A DNA stretch of 12,481 bases, from positions 1 to 12,481 of the forward strand of contig JAEDNJ010000026.1 in NCBI GenBank assembly GCA_016302525.1, given 5' to 3'. The stretch is from Phascolarctobacterium sp. Its GTDB lineage: Bacteria > Bacillota > Negativicutes > Acidaminococcales > Acidaminococcaceae. A program made the position numbers and the translations under genes. The notes beneath the pieces are model-generated. The model was not told where the DNA came from, made no database searches, and was given only the letters and a program-made list of their open reading frames with translations. Every line of letters begins with the position of its first letter. The first letter of the stretch is position 1. Positions 6,066-12,481 of the stretch are shown piece after piece.

Positions 6066-6998
6066 ATGAAGAAAGCCTTTGTTGCTCTTTTAACCCTGGC
6101 TTGTATCTCCGCAGTGCTTACTGGCTGTGCTGCTGAAAATAAACCTCTAACCGAACGAGAACAGCTCTCTGCTGCTAAGGCAAAGCTAACGCAGACCAAG
6201 GCAGAAAAAGCTCCTGCTAAGGAAGATCCAAGCGTTCAACAGGCTCCGGTTGCTCCTAAATTCGTCATTGCCAAGAACGACCTAAGCAATCTACAGCTTG
6301 AAGACCCTTCTTTACCTGTATATGATTTGCTCTCTGTGCAGGAGCGCCGTGCCCAGGGCTTGCCTACACGCCTACCTAAGCTCCAACCCTACACCAAGGG
6401 TAAAATAGCTTATCTGACCTTTGATGATGGCCCTGATGCGAAAAATACGCTTGGCGTCCTAGATGTACTCAAGCGCGAAAATGTGAAGGGAACCTTCTAT
6501 GTACTAGGCTCCTATTGCTATGCTCATCCCCAAACCCTGCTGCGTATGTTTATCGAAGGCCACGCCATTGGCAACCACAGCTTTAGCCATGATTATGCTG
6601 CTCTGTATGCCAGTCCCAGCAACTTCATGCAGGAGCTTTATACCACCGAAAGGGTTTTTAGAGAAATCCTGGGCTATCGTCCTCTTATTGCCCGTGCTCC
6701 CGGAGGCAAATTCGGCTCCTTCACCAGTGCCTACGACCAGGCACTGCTAGAGGCAGGCATTGTTGCTCACGACTGGAATGTTTGCATTGACGATGCTGTA
6801 GGCGGTCATCCTACGGCTACAGATTTTGTCAACAGGGTAGCACGCCAAACTGCAAGTGGTCGCAGCCCTGCTATCATTCTCATGCACTGCGGCTATGGCA
6901 AGGAAGAAACCGTCAAGGCCCTGCCCCAAATCATCCAGCTTCTGCGTGAGCGTGGCTATAGCTTCGGCGTAGTTACGCCCATGACCCCCATGCCTTAG
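6066..6998 (+). CDS. Lipoprotein polysaccharide deacetylase (NodB domain)
   Basis: This is a carbohydrate esterase family 4 enzyme expected to remove N-acetyl groups from peptidoglycan or another cell-surface glycan outside the membrane. The signal peptide MKKAFVALLTLACISAVLTG ends in the lipobox LTGC, making Cys21 the lipidated residue. A low-complexity Lys/Ala/Pro linker covers about 30-70. The NodB domain (about 112-305) shows TFDDGPD with Asp120/Asp121, the metal histidines His171 and His175 in GNHSFSHD, the Arg210 motif RAPGG, DWN at 236-238, and LMHC with His274. All canonical catalytic and metal residues are present. The 310-residue length suits a PdaA-type single-domain protein. AGAAGGTG lies 7 bases before the ATG. 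It follows the 98-residue protein gene by 16 bases and ends against a convergent gap with repeats and a bidirectional terminator. Confidence 0.93.
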   Translation: MKKAFVALLTLACISAVLTGCAAENKPLTEREQLSAAKAKLTQTKAEKAPAKEDPSVQQAPVAPKFVIAKNDLSNLQLEDPSLPVYDLLSVQERRAQGLPTRLPKLQPYTKGKIAYLTFDDGPDAKNTLGVLDVLKRENVKGTFYVLGSYCYAHPQTLLRMFIEGHAIGNHSFSHDYAALYASPSNFMQELYTTERVFREILGYRPLIARAPGGKFGSFTSAYDQALLEAGIVAHDWNVCIDDAVGGHPTATDFVNRVARQTASGRSPAIILMHCGYGKEETVKALPQIIQLLRERGYSFGVVTPMTPMP

Positions 6999-7009
6999 CC
7001 GTGCTTAGG

Positions 7010-7221
7010 CAAAAGAGTTATATATTCTTATACTCATACTGCTAATTGTTCATGAACACACAAGGGCTGTTACCTAATATTTTTACTACTAATTACATAA
7101 ACACCTTATGTAACAACACAAGGGTCGTTAGACCGATACTTATATTGCCAATCATTCAAACAGCAAGGGTTGTTATGCTATATCCATACTACTAATTATA
7201 CAAAAGGGCTGCTACGCTAAG
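7010..7221. repeat. Cluster of degenerate direct repeats in the convergent gap
   Basis: Five related segments begin near 7010, 7061, 7119, 7164 and 7203. The best share CAAGGG, then a variant of CTGTTA, then about 15-20 bases, then a variant of TACTACTAATTA (7024-7049 variant, 7083-7094, 7144-7153 variant, 7187-7199). Spacing is irregular (about 51, 58, 45 and 39 bases). Small inverted repeats sit in the linkers: the 12-base palindrome TGTTCATGAACA (7048-7059) and TTACATAA/TTATGTAA (about 7093-7113). The last segment is the left arm of the terminator at 7202-7248. No protein is encoded here. Confidence 0.6.
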
Positions 7222-7248
7222 AAAAGCTTAACGTAACAGCCTTTTTTC
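7202..7248. terminator. Bidirectional intrinsic terminator between convergent genes
   Basis: Arms at 7207-7221 (GGCTGCTACGCTAAG) and 7227-7241 (CTTAACGTAACAGCC) form a 15-base-pair stem around a 5-base loop. TTTTTT follows on the plus strand (7242-7247) and CTTTTG on the minus strand. In the minus-strand transcript all 15 positions pair, two as G-U. In the plus-strand transcript those two become A-C mismatches. It therefore looks best tuned to end the DUF554/lipoprotein transcript, while also serving the deacetylase. Confidence 0.85.
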
Positions 7249-7250
7249 TT

Positions 7251-7598
7251 TCACTTTTTAACTTCTTCCCTAGATTCGACAATAACAATTGTGCTTTCCA
7301 GTACACCCCAGGTGCTATCCTCCTGATACTTATAGGTCTCAGGAAATTCATCCTTACGCATATCGCGATACAAATAGTATAAGGAAGTCTTATTAGTTTT
7401 CGGGTCGGTTTTCCAGGAGACATTAACCAGCTTCGTATTAGGTGGCAGCTTAACGGTAGCAGAGCCACCAATCTTTTTAGCAATAGCATTACCAATGCCA
7501 GAGCTGTCAATATGGTCTCTGCCACAGCCTAGAATATAGCTGGCCCCTGCAATGAGTAAAACCACTAACACGCCCAGAAAAATCTTAAGCTTAGTCAT
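7251..7598 (-). CDS. Small putative lipoprotein, function unknown
   Basis: The 115-residue product starts with a charged MTKLK and a hydrophobic stretch (6-23) ending in ILGC, a good lipobox with Cys25 as lipid site. A single-pass membrane anchor is the alternative. The outer part has strand-rich sequence: KLPPNTKLVNVSWK (50-63), TSLYYLYRDMR (71-81), and ETYKYQEDSTWGVLESTIVIVES (87-109, quoted in part). Similar TWGVLE-type endings occur, as I recall, in small lipoproteins of bacteria and phages; this is unverified. GGGAG lies 7 bases before the ATG, inside the DUF554 gene. The ATG overlaps the DUF554 stop as ATGA, indicating translational coupling. The terminator at 7202-7248 follows at once. 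Confidence 0.78.
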   Translation of the reverse strand: MTKLKIFLGVLVVLLIAGASYILGCGRDHIDSSGIGNAIAKKIGGSATVKLPPNTKLVNVSWKTDPKTNKTSLYYLYRDMRKDEFPETYKYQEDSTWGVLESTIVIVESREEVKK

Positions 7599-8290
7599 TT
7601 CATCACTCCCACTAAATTCACAATCGTATAGAAAACAGGTGGCACGAGCAGAGCCGGCAGCATATTCAGGGTTTTAATGCTTTTGACGTGCAGAATACCA
7701 AAGCCAGAGCTCAGTAAAAAAATGCCCCCGATAACAGAAATCTCCGCCATTAAATCTGGTGTCATATAGGGTGCTATATAGCCCGCAAAAAGATAAATGC
7801 TCCCCTGCCAGCAAAAGAGTACTGCGGCAGCTGCAGCAATGCCGATACCATAGGCAGAAGCAAAAATCATCGAGGAAATAAAATCCAGGGTCGCATTAGT
7901 AAAGAGATAGGTATTATTGCCATTTAAACGGCTCTCAATGGGTCCTAAAATTGACAAGGTACCGATACAGAACAACAAAATCGCTGTCGAAAGACCTTCT
8001 GCCAGCCGGGAATTGCTCGTCTTGGCCTTAGCCAGGAGCTTATTAAACTGCCCATCTACATCAATATAGGTGCCAAGCAAGGTGCCTAGGGCAATGCTCG
8101 CAATGAACAGCACCGGATAACCTACCTTGCCCATGTTGCTGACAAAGGCATTTGCCCCTAAGCCAATGGTCGCTAAGCCCAGCCCATCAAAAAGAGCCTC
8201 TTCATATTTCTTCCCAATACCCTTGCCTAAAAGACTGCCAATAATGCTGCCCGTTACGATAGAGCAGGTATTAACAATTGTACCAATCAT
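7595..8290 (-). CDS. DUF554 family membrane protein (YdfK/YqgA-like)
   Basis: This 231-residue integral membrane protein belongs to the DUF554 family. It has about seven hydrophobic segments (about 4-22, 36-51, 58-76, 100-117, 132-160, 163-173 with 183-200, and 210-229). The family signature is clear: MIGTIVNT at the N-terminus, GLGLATIGLGA (36-46), LLFCIGTLSILGPIESRLNG (105-124) and NATLDFISSMIFAS (132-145). The biochemical role of the family is not known to me; a transport role has been suggested from topology only. The ribosome binding site is weak (GGTAGGCG about 8 bases upstream). It has its own extended -10 promoter (8330-8359) with an inverted repeat over the start site, and its stop overlaps the next gene by 4 bases. 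Confidence 0.92.
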   Translation of the reverse strand: MIGTIVNTCSIVTGSIIGSLLGKGIGKKYEEALFDGLGLATIGLGANAFVSNMGKVGYPVLFIASIALGTLLGTYIDVDGQFNKLLAKAKTSNSRLAEGLSTAILLFCIGTLSILGPIESRLNGNNTYLFTNATLDFISSMIFASAYGIGIAAAAAVLFCWQGSIYLFAGYIAPYMTPDLMAEISVIGGIFLLSSGFGILHVKSIKTLNMLPALLVPPVFYTIVNLVGVMK

Positions 8291-8301
8291 AAAAAAACGC
8301 C

Positions 8302-8327
8302 TACCATTCTACGAAAATTGAATGGTA
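8302..8327. promoter_or_regulatory. Inverted repeat over the DUF554 transcription start
   Basis: TACCATTC (8302-8309) and GAATGGTA (8320-8327) are perfect 8-base arms separated by 10 bases. The repeat spans the predicted start (about 8323) of the DUF554 transcript and touches its ribosome binding site region. It could be a repressor operator or, in RNA, a hairpin next to the ribosome binding site. Confidence 0.5.
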
Positions 8328-8329
8328 AA

Positions 8330-8359
8330 ATTATATCACATTTGCACCTGAGCTTACAA
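8330..8359 (-). promoter_or_regulatory. Extended -10 promoter of the DUF554/lipoprotein pair
   Basis: On the minus strand TATAAT (8335-8330) is preceded by TGA, giving the extended -10 form TGnTATAAT. TTGTAA (8359-8354, four of six) lies 18 bases further upstream. It fills the gap between the dpaL stop and the DUF554 gene. Confidence 0.6.
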
Positions 8360-8361
8360 GC

Positions 8362-9546
8362 CTAGCCAACTATTTTCTTATAGTTGACCTTGTCCGTATC
8401 TCCCTCTGTGGAGATGCACACTATTGTTGCAGAGCTATCTAAATGTAGGAGCTCTTTTAAATCAGCCAGCTCAGGTCTCGCTAAAGCGGCCAGCACCACG
8501 CTCAGGCCTGCTGCTCCACTCTCACCTGAAACAATAGCTGGGTCCTCGCCTATTGGTCTTGCCAGGCAGCGCATCCCCTCGCTATCTAAGCTATCCTCAA
8601 AGCAAACAAAGCACTGAGCATAGCTTTTTAGTATTTCCCAAGCCAAGGTGCAGGGCTCGCCGCAGCACAGACCAGCCATCATAGAAGCCATCTCCCCTTC
8701 TACACAGCGGCGTTCACCTGCCCTTGCAGATTCATAGAGGCAGTTCGCCACAGTGGGCTCAACTATCGTAATCAAGGGCAGAGACAAGCTTTGCGCACGG
8801 CAATAATCTACTAAATAAGCAACTACAGCTGCTGCCATAGAGCCAACCCCTGCCTGCAAAAAGACATGGGTAGGCCAGCTCTCCGCCTCGCTCAGCTGCT
8901 CCACCAGCTCCTTAGCCAGCGTTGTATAGCCACGCATAATACTTAAGGGAATCGCCTCATAGCCCTCCCAGGCAGTGTCCTGAATCATCAGCCAGCCATC
9001 CTGCTCAGCCTTGGCAGTCACAAAGCGAATAGCATCATCATAATTGCCTGTATGCACAGTGACCTCTGCACCCTCTTTGGCAATATTGTCAATTCTGTCC
9101 TGCACTGTCCCCTTAGGCATATATATTTTAGCCCTATAGCCCAAAAGCCTGGCAAACCAAGCCACACCACGCCCGTGGTTACCGTCTGTAACCGCAATGA
9201 AGTTTTGCTCTCCCAGCTTTGCCTTAGCTTCCGCAGTAACCAGCTGCTGAAAATCAAGCTTTGCTAGGCCCAGCTTAGCTCCTAAAAGTCTGCCCATGGC
9301 ATAGCTAGCCCCCAAAGCCTTAAAGGCGTTGAGACCAAAACGAGGACTTTCGTCCTTCACAAAAATTTCCTGCACGCCCAAGTGCTCAGCCAGGTATTTT
9401 AGCCTTCGCAGCGGTGTAACTGCGTACCCTGGGATAGTAGCATGAAACGCCTGTACCTGGGGCGCAGTATGAAAACCTAACTGCTCCACCAAAGCCTTGG
9501 CAGCCCTTGTTTCCTGTGGCTTAAAGCTTATATACTGTATAGTCAT
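8362..9546 (-). CDS. dpaL: Diaminopropionate ammonia-lyase
   Basis: This PLP enzyme converts 2,3-diaminopropionate to pyruvate and two ammonia molecules in the cytoplasm. At 394 residues it matches the E. coli YgeX length. Key features are VKDESPRFGLNAFKALGAS with the PLP lysine Lys76, the phosphate/active-site loop TDGNHGRGVAWFA (120-132) with Asp121, IYMPKGT (141-147), QDTAWEGYE (189-197) with Asp190, the glycine-rich QAGVGSMAA (231-239), MMAGLCCGEPC (289-299) and SGESGAAG (340-347). The two aspartates correspond to the acid residues described in the E. coli enzyme. GGAAGGT stands just before the ATG. The gene begins 14 bases after the rarA stop, so it is the third gene of a lysR-rarA-dpaL run. 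No terminator is evident after it, and the DUF554 promoter begins at once. Confidence 0.95.
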   Translation of the reverse strand: MTIQYISFKPQETRAAKALVEQLGFHTAPQVQAFHATIPGYAVTPLRRLKYLAEHLGVQEIFVKDESPRFGLNAFKALGASYAMGRLLGAKLGLAKLDFQQLVTAEAKAKLGEQNFIAVTDGNHGRGVAWFARLLGYRAKIYMPKGTVQDRIDNIAKEGAEVTVHTGNYDDAIRFVTAKAEQDGWLMIQDTAWEGYEAIPLSIMRGYTTLAKELVEQLSEAESWPTHVFLQAGVGSMAAAVVAYLVDYCRAQSLSLPLITIVEPTVANCLYESARAGERRCVEGEMASMMAGLCCGEPCTLAWEILKSYAQCFVCFEDSLDSEGMRCLARPIGEDPAIVSGESGAAGLSVVLAALARPELADLKELLHLDSSATIVCISTEGDTDKVNYKKIVG

Positions 9547-9560
9547 TTACCTTCCACCTT

Positions 9561-10892
9561 TCACTTATCCGGATGAGCCTTCTTCCATTCCTTGATCTGC
9601 TGTAGGCGCGCCTTAAACCGCCCCTCTAGCCCCTGCTCAGAGGGTTTATAGTATTTTCTATCGAGCAAGGCATCAGGCAGGCACTGCATACTGGTGATGT
9701 GCCCTTCATAATCATGGGCATATTTATAGCCCTTACCATACTCCAAATCCTTCATTAGTTTTGTGGGAGCATTGCGAATATTCATAGGCACAGGCTCTGC
9801 TAAATGCTCCAAAGCATCTGCCTTGGCCGCTAAGTACGCCACCTCCATAGCATTGGACTTGGGCGCTAGGGACATATAAATAGCAGCCTGTGTCAGGTGC
9901 ACATTACACTCCGGCACCCCCAGGAAGTGACACGCCTGATAGGCAGCCACAGCCATTTCCAGGGCTCTAGGGTCAGCTAAGCCCACATCCTCGCTGGCAA
10001 AGCGCACAATTCTTCTGGCTATATAAAGCGGATTCTCGCCAGCCTCTAGCATACGCGCCAGCCAATAGACTGCCGCATCCGCATCAGAATTGCGCATTGA
10101 CTTATGCAGGGCAGAAATCAGGTTATAATGCTCCTCGCCCTTTTTATCATAGAGCAGCGATTTTTTCGAGGTGCACTGCTCAAAGGTCTCCATGGTGACA
10201 ACGGTTTGCCCTTTTTCGTTGACATCACTATTGAGCACCACCATCTCCAGTGTAGAAAGAGCCATCCTGGCATCACCATTAGCAAAGCTAGCCAGCATTT
10301 CCAGCATATTGTCGTCTATAAAAACTGTCTGCTCACCAAAGCCACGCGGGTCCTGCAGGGCTCGTTTTAAAAGCTGTACCAAATCCTCTGTTTTCAGCTC
10401 CTGCAAAACAAAAACCTTGCAGCGCGACAAAAGCGCATTATTAATCTCAAAGGAAGGGTTTTCCGTAGTCGCTCCAATGAGAATAATGCTGCCCTTTTCC
10501 ACAAAGGGTAAAAATGCGTCCTGCTGTGCCTTGTTAAAGCGATGAATCTCGTCTACAAAAACTATCGTACGCTCACCACAGCTCGCATTCAGCTCTGCCT
10601 TTTGCATAACTGTGCGTATCTCCTTAATCCCGCTCGTAACAGCCGAAAAATCTATGAAATTGGAATTGGTGCTATTGGCTATGACACGAGCCAGAGTAGT
10701 CTTGCCTACTCCCGGAGGTCCCCAAAAAATCATAGAAGCAATCTGGTCATTTTCTATTAATCTGCGCAGCACCTTGCCCTTGCCCACTAAATGCGCCTGA
10801 CCTACATATTCCTCTAGACTGGTAGGACGCAGTCGAGCCGCTAAAGGCTCTGTTGTATTTGTTGTTGCAAATAAGCTTGCCTGTTCCATCAT
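9561..10892 (-). CDS. rarA: Replication-associated recombination protein A (RarA/MgsA), AAA+ ATPase
   Basis: This clamp-loader-like AAA+ ATPase acts at stalled replication forks. The 443-residue length is normal. It begins with a SLFAT-like tail related to clamp-interacting ends of this family, then PLAARLRPTSLEEYVGQAHL. Walker A is GPPGVGKT (58-65), Walker B is IVFVDEIHRF (110-119), sensor 1 is LIGATTENPSFE (138-149), and the arginine finger region is NALLSRCKVF. The C-terminal tetramerisation part contains RMLEAGENPLYIARRIVRFASEDVG (about 284-308, quoted for identity) and RNAPTKLMKDLEYGKGYKYAHDY. Two adjacent ATG codons are possible; AGGG lies 5 bases before the first and 8 before the second. 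Only 6 bases separate it from the lysR stop, so the two are very probably one transcript. Confidence 0.96.
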   Translation of the reverse strand: MMEQASLFATTNTTEPLAARLRPTSLEEYVGQAHLVGKGKVLRRLIENDQIASMIFWGPPGVGKTTLARVIANSTNSNFIDFSAVTSGIKEIRTVMQKAELNASCGERTIVFVDEIHRFNKAQQDAFLPFVEKGSIILIGATTENPSFEINNALLSRCKVFVLQELKTEDLVQLLKRALQDPRGFGEQTVFIDDNMLEMLASFANGDARMALSTLEMVVLNSDVNEKGQTVVTMETFEQCTSKKSLLYDKKGEEHYNLISALHKSMRNSDADAAVYWLARMLEAGENPLYIARRIVRFASEDVGLADPRALEMAVAAYQACHFLGVPECNVHLTQAAIYMSLAPKSNAMEVAYLAAKADALEHLAEPVPMNIRNAPTKLMKDLEYGKGYKYAHDYEGHITSMQCLPDALLDRKYYKPSEQGLEGRFKARLQQIKEWKKAHPDK

Positions 10893-10898
10893 AACGCC

Positions 10899-11789
10899 CT
10901 AAACCTTTCTCTGCTTCTCTAAAACAAATTCTAAAAAGAGCTTCACTACTGGCGCTTGGCGTGCATTGGCCGACCACAGCAGGGTTTGCTCATAGGAAAG
11001 CTCCTTTTCCTCAATAAAGCTGCGCGCCATCTCCCTAGGCAAGCTCTGACAGCTAGCACTGGATACCACCGCTACAGAGCCTCCCTCCTCAGCAAAGTGT
11101 GCCGCCGAGGAGCCTGTAGAAGCAATAAATCTAATCTCTGGTACAAAGCCACAGCTATTACACAGCTTATTCAACAGGCTGAGACAGCCGTAGTTGCAGC
11201 TTATAGGCAAGCCCCTTAGCTGCTGCAGCTTGAGCTTCTTTCCAGGACTAAAGCCTAAAGAATTCTCCTTTTTATAAACTGCATAAAAATGCTCCACCTG
11301 CAAGGGCTTACAAATAAAGCTAGAGGCTTCTGGCAAAGGTGCGTTAGCATAGGCCACATCAATAACATTATCCTTAAGGCTCTTTAGCTGCTCCACCACT
11401 GTTTCCTCGTGCAGCTGAAAATTCACCTCTGGATACAAGCTCGCAAAGGGCAGCACATAATCATCCAAAAAGCCATTCACCGTCACCTGGGAAATGCTTA
11501 AGCGCAGTGTACCGCCTACACTTTTTTTGTAGGCCTGCATATCTAAGGAAATCCCTTCCTCGGCCTGACAAATCTCCTGCGCTCGCCGTAAAAAGTCCAA
11601 CCCTGCATCTGTCAGCACCACCTGCCGCTTGCCCCTTCTCTTTTCTAGCAGCTTAACCCCGTAAAACCTTTCCAGAGTGTTAATCTGCTTGCTCAGAGCA
11701 GACTGGGCAATATTGAGCTTTTCTGCCGCCTCTGTTATGTTGCCGTTTTGAGCAATCAAAATAAAATTCTTATAAAAATCTGTATTCAT
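10899..11789 (-). CDS. LysR-family transcriptional regulator
   Basis: The 296-residue product has the typical LysR layout. An N-terminal winged helix-turn-helix (about 4-62) contains GNITEAAEKLNIAQSALSKQ and ends LEKRRGKRQVVLTDAG. A linker helix (62-90) and a periplasmic-binding-like effector domain (about 93-290) starting at GGTLRLSIS follow. The effector domain is rich in cysteine (159, 199, 203, 210, 213 and 248 by approximate count), which may or may not matter. The ribosome binding site is poor (AGGG about 14 bases upstream). The gene is divergent from the SLC13/DASS carrier across 184 bases, a classic arrangement in which the regulator controls the neighbour and itself. It leads directly into rarA and dpaL. 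Its effector cannot be told from sequence. Confidence 0.92.
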   Translation of the reverse strand: MNTDFYKNFILIAQNGNITEAAEKLNIAQSALSKQINTLERFYGVKLLEKRRGKRQVVLTDAGLDFLRRAQEICQAEEGISLDMQAYKKSVGGTLRLSISQVTVNGFLDDYVLPFASLYPEVNFQLHEETVVEQLKSLKDNVIDVAYANAPLPEASSFICKPLQVEHFYAVYKKENSLGFSPGKKLKLQQLRGLPISCNYGCLSLLNKLCNSCGFVPEIRFIASTGSSAAHFAEEGGSVAVVSSASCQSLPREMARSFIEEKELSYEQTLLWSANARQAPVVKLFLEFVLEKQRKV

Positions 11790-11821
11790 AAGCAGACAAG
11801 AATCCCTATCCTCTATTCATT

Positions 11822-11866
11822 GTGCTAACCTTAGCTCTACATAATTAACCAAAGAGCTAAAAGCAC
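11822..11866. promoter_or_regulatory. Large inverted repeat in the lysR-carrier gap, candidate LysR site
   Basis: TTAGCTCT (11831-11838) and AGAGCTAA (11853-11860) are perfect 8-base arms with a 14-base spacer. Outside them GTGCT (11822-11826) and AGCAC (11862-11866) add five more complementary bases after small unequal gaps. The repeat lies 33-77 bases upstream of the lysR ATG and about 108 bases upstream of the carrier ATG. No T-run follows, so an operator is more likely than a terminator. Confidence 0.5.
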
Positions 11867-11888
11867 CGCTTTAAAATCACTTTTAGAT

Positions 11889-11907
11889 ATTAATTACGAG
11901 AAATAAT
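11889..11907. promoter_or_regulatory. Partial dyad near the carrier promoter
   Basis: ATTA (11889-11892) and TAAT (11904-11907) are symmetric around 11898, and flanking bases continue the symmetry imperfectly (ATA on one side, TAT on the other). The site lies just upstream of the -35 box of the carrier promoter, where a LysR activator often binds. In such A/T-rich DNA the match is weak evidence. Confidence 0.25.
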
Positions 11908-11912
11908 AGTAT

Positions 11913-11941
11913 TTTATATTTTTCTTTACCTATTGTATACT
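11913..11941 (+). promoter_or_regulatory. Probable promoter of the SLC13/DASS carrier gene
   Basis: TTTATA (11913-11918) and TATACT (11936-11941) are separated by 17 bases. The -10 box matches five of six bases and the -35 box four of six. A weak -35 box suits an activated promoter. The start near 11948 gives a leader of about 26 bases containing AAGGAGG (11959-11965). Confidence 0.45.
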
Positions 11942-11973
11942 ATAACCAGTTTAATTGCAAGGAGGCTTTTCTT

Positions 11974-12481
11974 ATGGAAAAGAAAACATTACATATCATT
12001 CTCGGTCCTGCTATTTTTGCCCTGTGTATCCTACTCTTGCAGGGCCTTTTCAGCTACAAAGCCGCTGTAGCCATCGGCTTAACGGTGTGGATGGGACTGT
12101 GGTGGATTCTGCGACCAGTTGACATAGCTGTGACCTCACTTCTCCCTATTGGCGTTAACGCCCTTTTCAATCTCATCCCTGCCGGGCAAATTATTTCCCA
12201 ATACTTTTCGGAAATCGTAGTCCTCTTGGTTGGCTCCGACCTAGTGAGCCTCACCTGGACGAACACTGGTCTTGATAAGCGCTTAGCCATCAAATCCCTC
12301 TGCTATATCGGCACCTCTATGAAGCAGCAGATTATCGTCTGGATGGTAGTAGCAACTGTGCTTTCAGCTATTTTGCCCAATGTCGTTGTTGCTATGATTC
12401 TTTCGCCTATCGCTATTTCTATGCTTAAATTTTTAGGGCAAGAGGATGTTAGAAGCAGCAAAATTGCCGTACCTATTTTAC
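11974..12481 (+). CDS. SLC13/DASS-type anion carrier, N-terminal part (runs off the window)
   Basis: This membrane protein would carry a di- or tricarboxylate or another anion, probably with sodium. Only the first 169 residues are present; the frame is open to the window edge. It starts with MEKKTLHIILG after AAGGAGG 8 bases upstream, a near-ideal site. Hydrophobic segments lie at about 7-26, 29-46, 49-70 and 76-95, followed by TNTGLDKRLAIKSL (96-109), IIVWMVVATVLSAIL (120-134) and a re-entrant-like LPNVVVAMILSPIAISML (134-151). RPVDIAVTSLLPIG (47-60) is typical of the family. The usual SNT sequence of the first hairpin is replaced by LPNVVV, so the substrate may differ from classic dicarboxylate carriers. 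It is divergent from lysR, which probably regulates it. Confidence 0.85.
   Translation, partial: MEKKTLHIILGPAIFALCILLLQGLFSYKAAVAIGLTVWMGLWWILRPVDIAVTSLLPIGVNALFNLIPAGQIISQYFSEIVVLLVGSDLVSLTWTNTGLDKRLAIKSLCYIGTSMKQQIIVWMVVATVLSAILPNVVVAMILSPIAISMLKFLGQEDVRSSKIAVPIL

Noticed and set aside
6992..7010. Small hairpin GCCTTAG/CTTAGGC at the deacetylase stop codon
   Set aside because: It has one mismatch and is followed by AAAAGAG, not a T-run; the clear terminator is at 7202-7248.
7010..7221. CRISPR array
   Set aside because: The repeats are too diverged, spacing varies from about 39 to 58 bases, there are no constant repeat lengths, and no cas gene is nearby.
7217..7525. 102-codon minus-strand frame overlapping the small lipoprotein gene
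   Set aside because: It is a frame-shifted shadow crossing the terminator; the lipoprotein frame has the coupled start and the ribosome binding site.
12054..12293. 79-codon minus-strand frame inside the carrier gene
   Set aside because: It lies antisense within a clear membrane-protein coding frame and has no independent support.

Overview
The window reads as an ordinary chromosomal stretch of a low-to-mid GC anaerobic Firmicute. The protein set suggests the Negativicutes (Acidaminococcaceae/Phascolarctobacterium-like): a TalC-type transaldolase, diaminopropionate ammonia-lyase, an AbgA-like M20 amidohydrolase, DUF554 and a DASS/SLC13 carrier, all with strong AGGAGG-type ribosome binding sites. 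The taxonomic guess is inference from protein style, not a database result. There are 13 credible protein genes. I see no rRNA, tRNA, CRISPR array, transposase or phage gene.

Layout. Bases 1-168 hold no gene. On the minus strand follow rlmD (169-1551), a 426-base leader/intergenic stretch with a strong promoter and the terminator of the next gene, a Fur/PerR-family regulator (1978-2406) whose consensus promoter is overlapped by a 21-base palindromic operator, and then four co-directional genes with a promoter at about 5601-5630. In transcription order these are a small zinc-ribbon protein, the AbgA-like amidohydrolase, a secreted two-repeat protein, and talC. Divergent from them on the plus strand lie a small unknown protein (5753-6049) and a lipoprotein polysaccharide deacetylase (6066-6998). 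The deacetylase converges on a DUF554 membrane protein/small lipoprotein pair (8290-7251, minus). The convergent gap holds a bidirectional terminator and a set of degenerate direct repeats that resemble copies of one terminator arm.

The last block is a tight minus-strand set lysR-rarA-dpaL (11789-8362). A partial SLC13/DASS anion carrier (11974 to the window end) is divergent from lysR. A large inverted repeat and promoter signals sit in the lysR-carrier gap, so LysR probably controls the carrier, itself, and by read-through rarA and dpaL.

Genes that plausibly work together: LysR with the carrier and DpaL (uptake and deamination of a small acid or amino acid), DUF554 with the lipoprotein (4-base overlap), and the zinc-ribbon protein with the amidohydrolase (18-base spacing). 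I found no clearly new multi-gene system. The most unusual items are the degenerate repeat cluster at 7010-7221, the inverted repeats at promoters, and residue changes in the Fur-family regulator.
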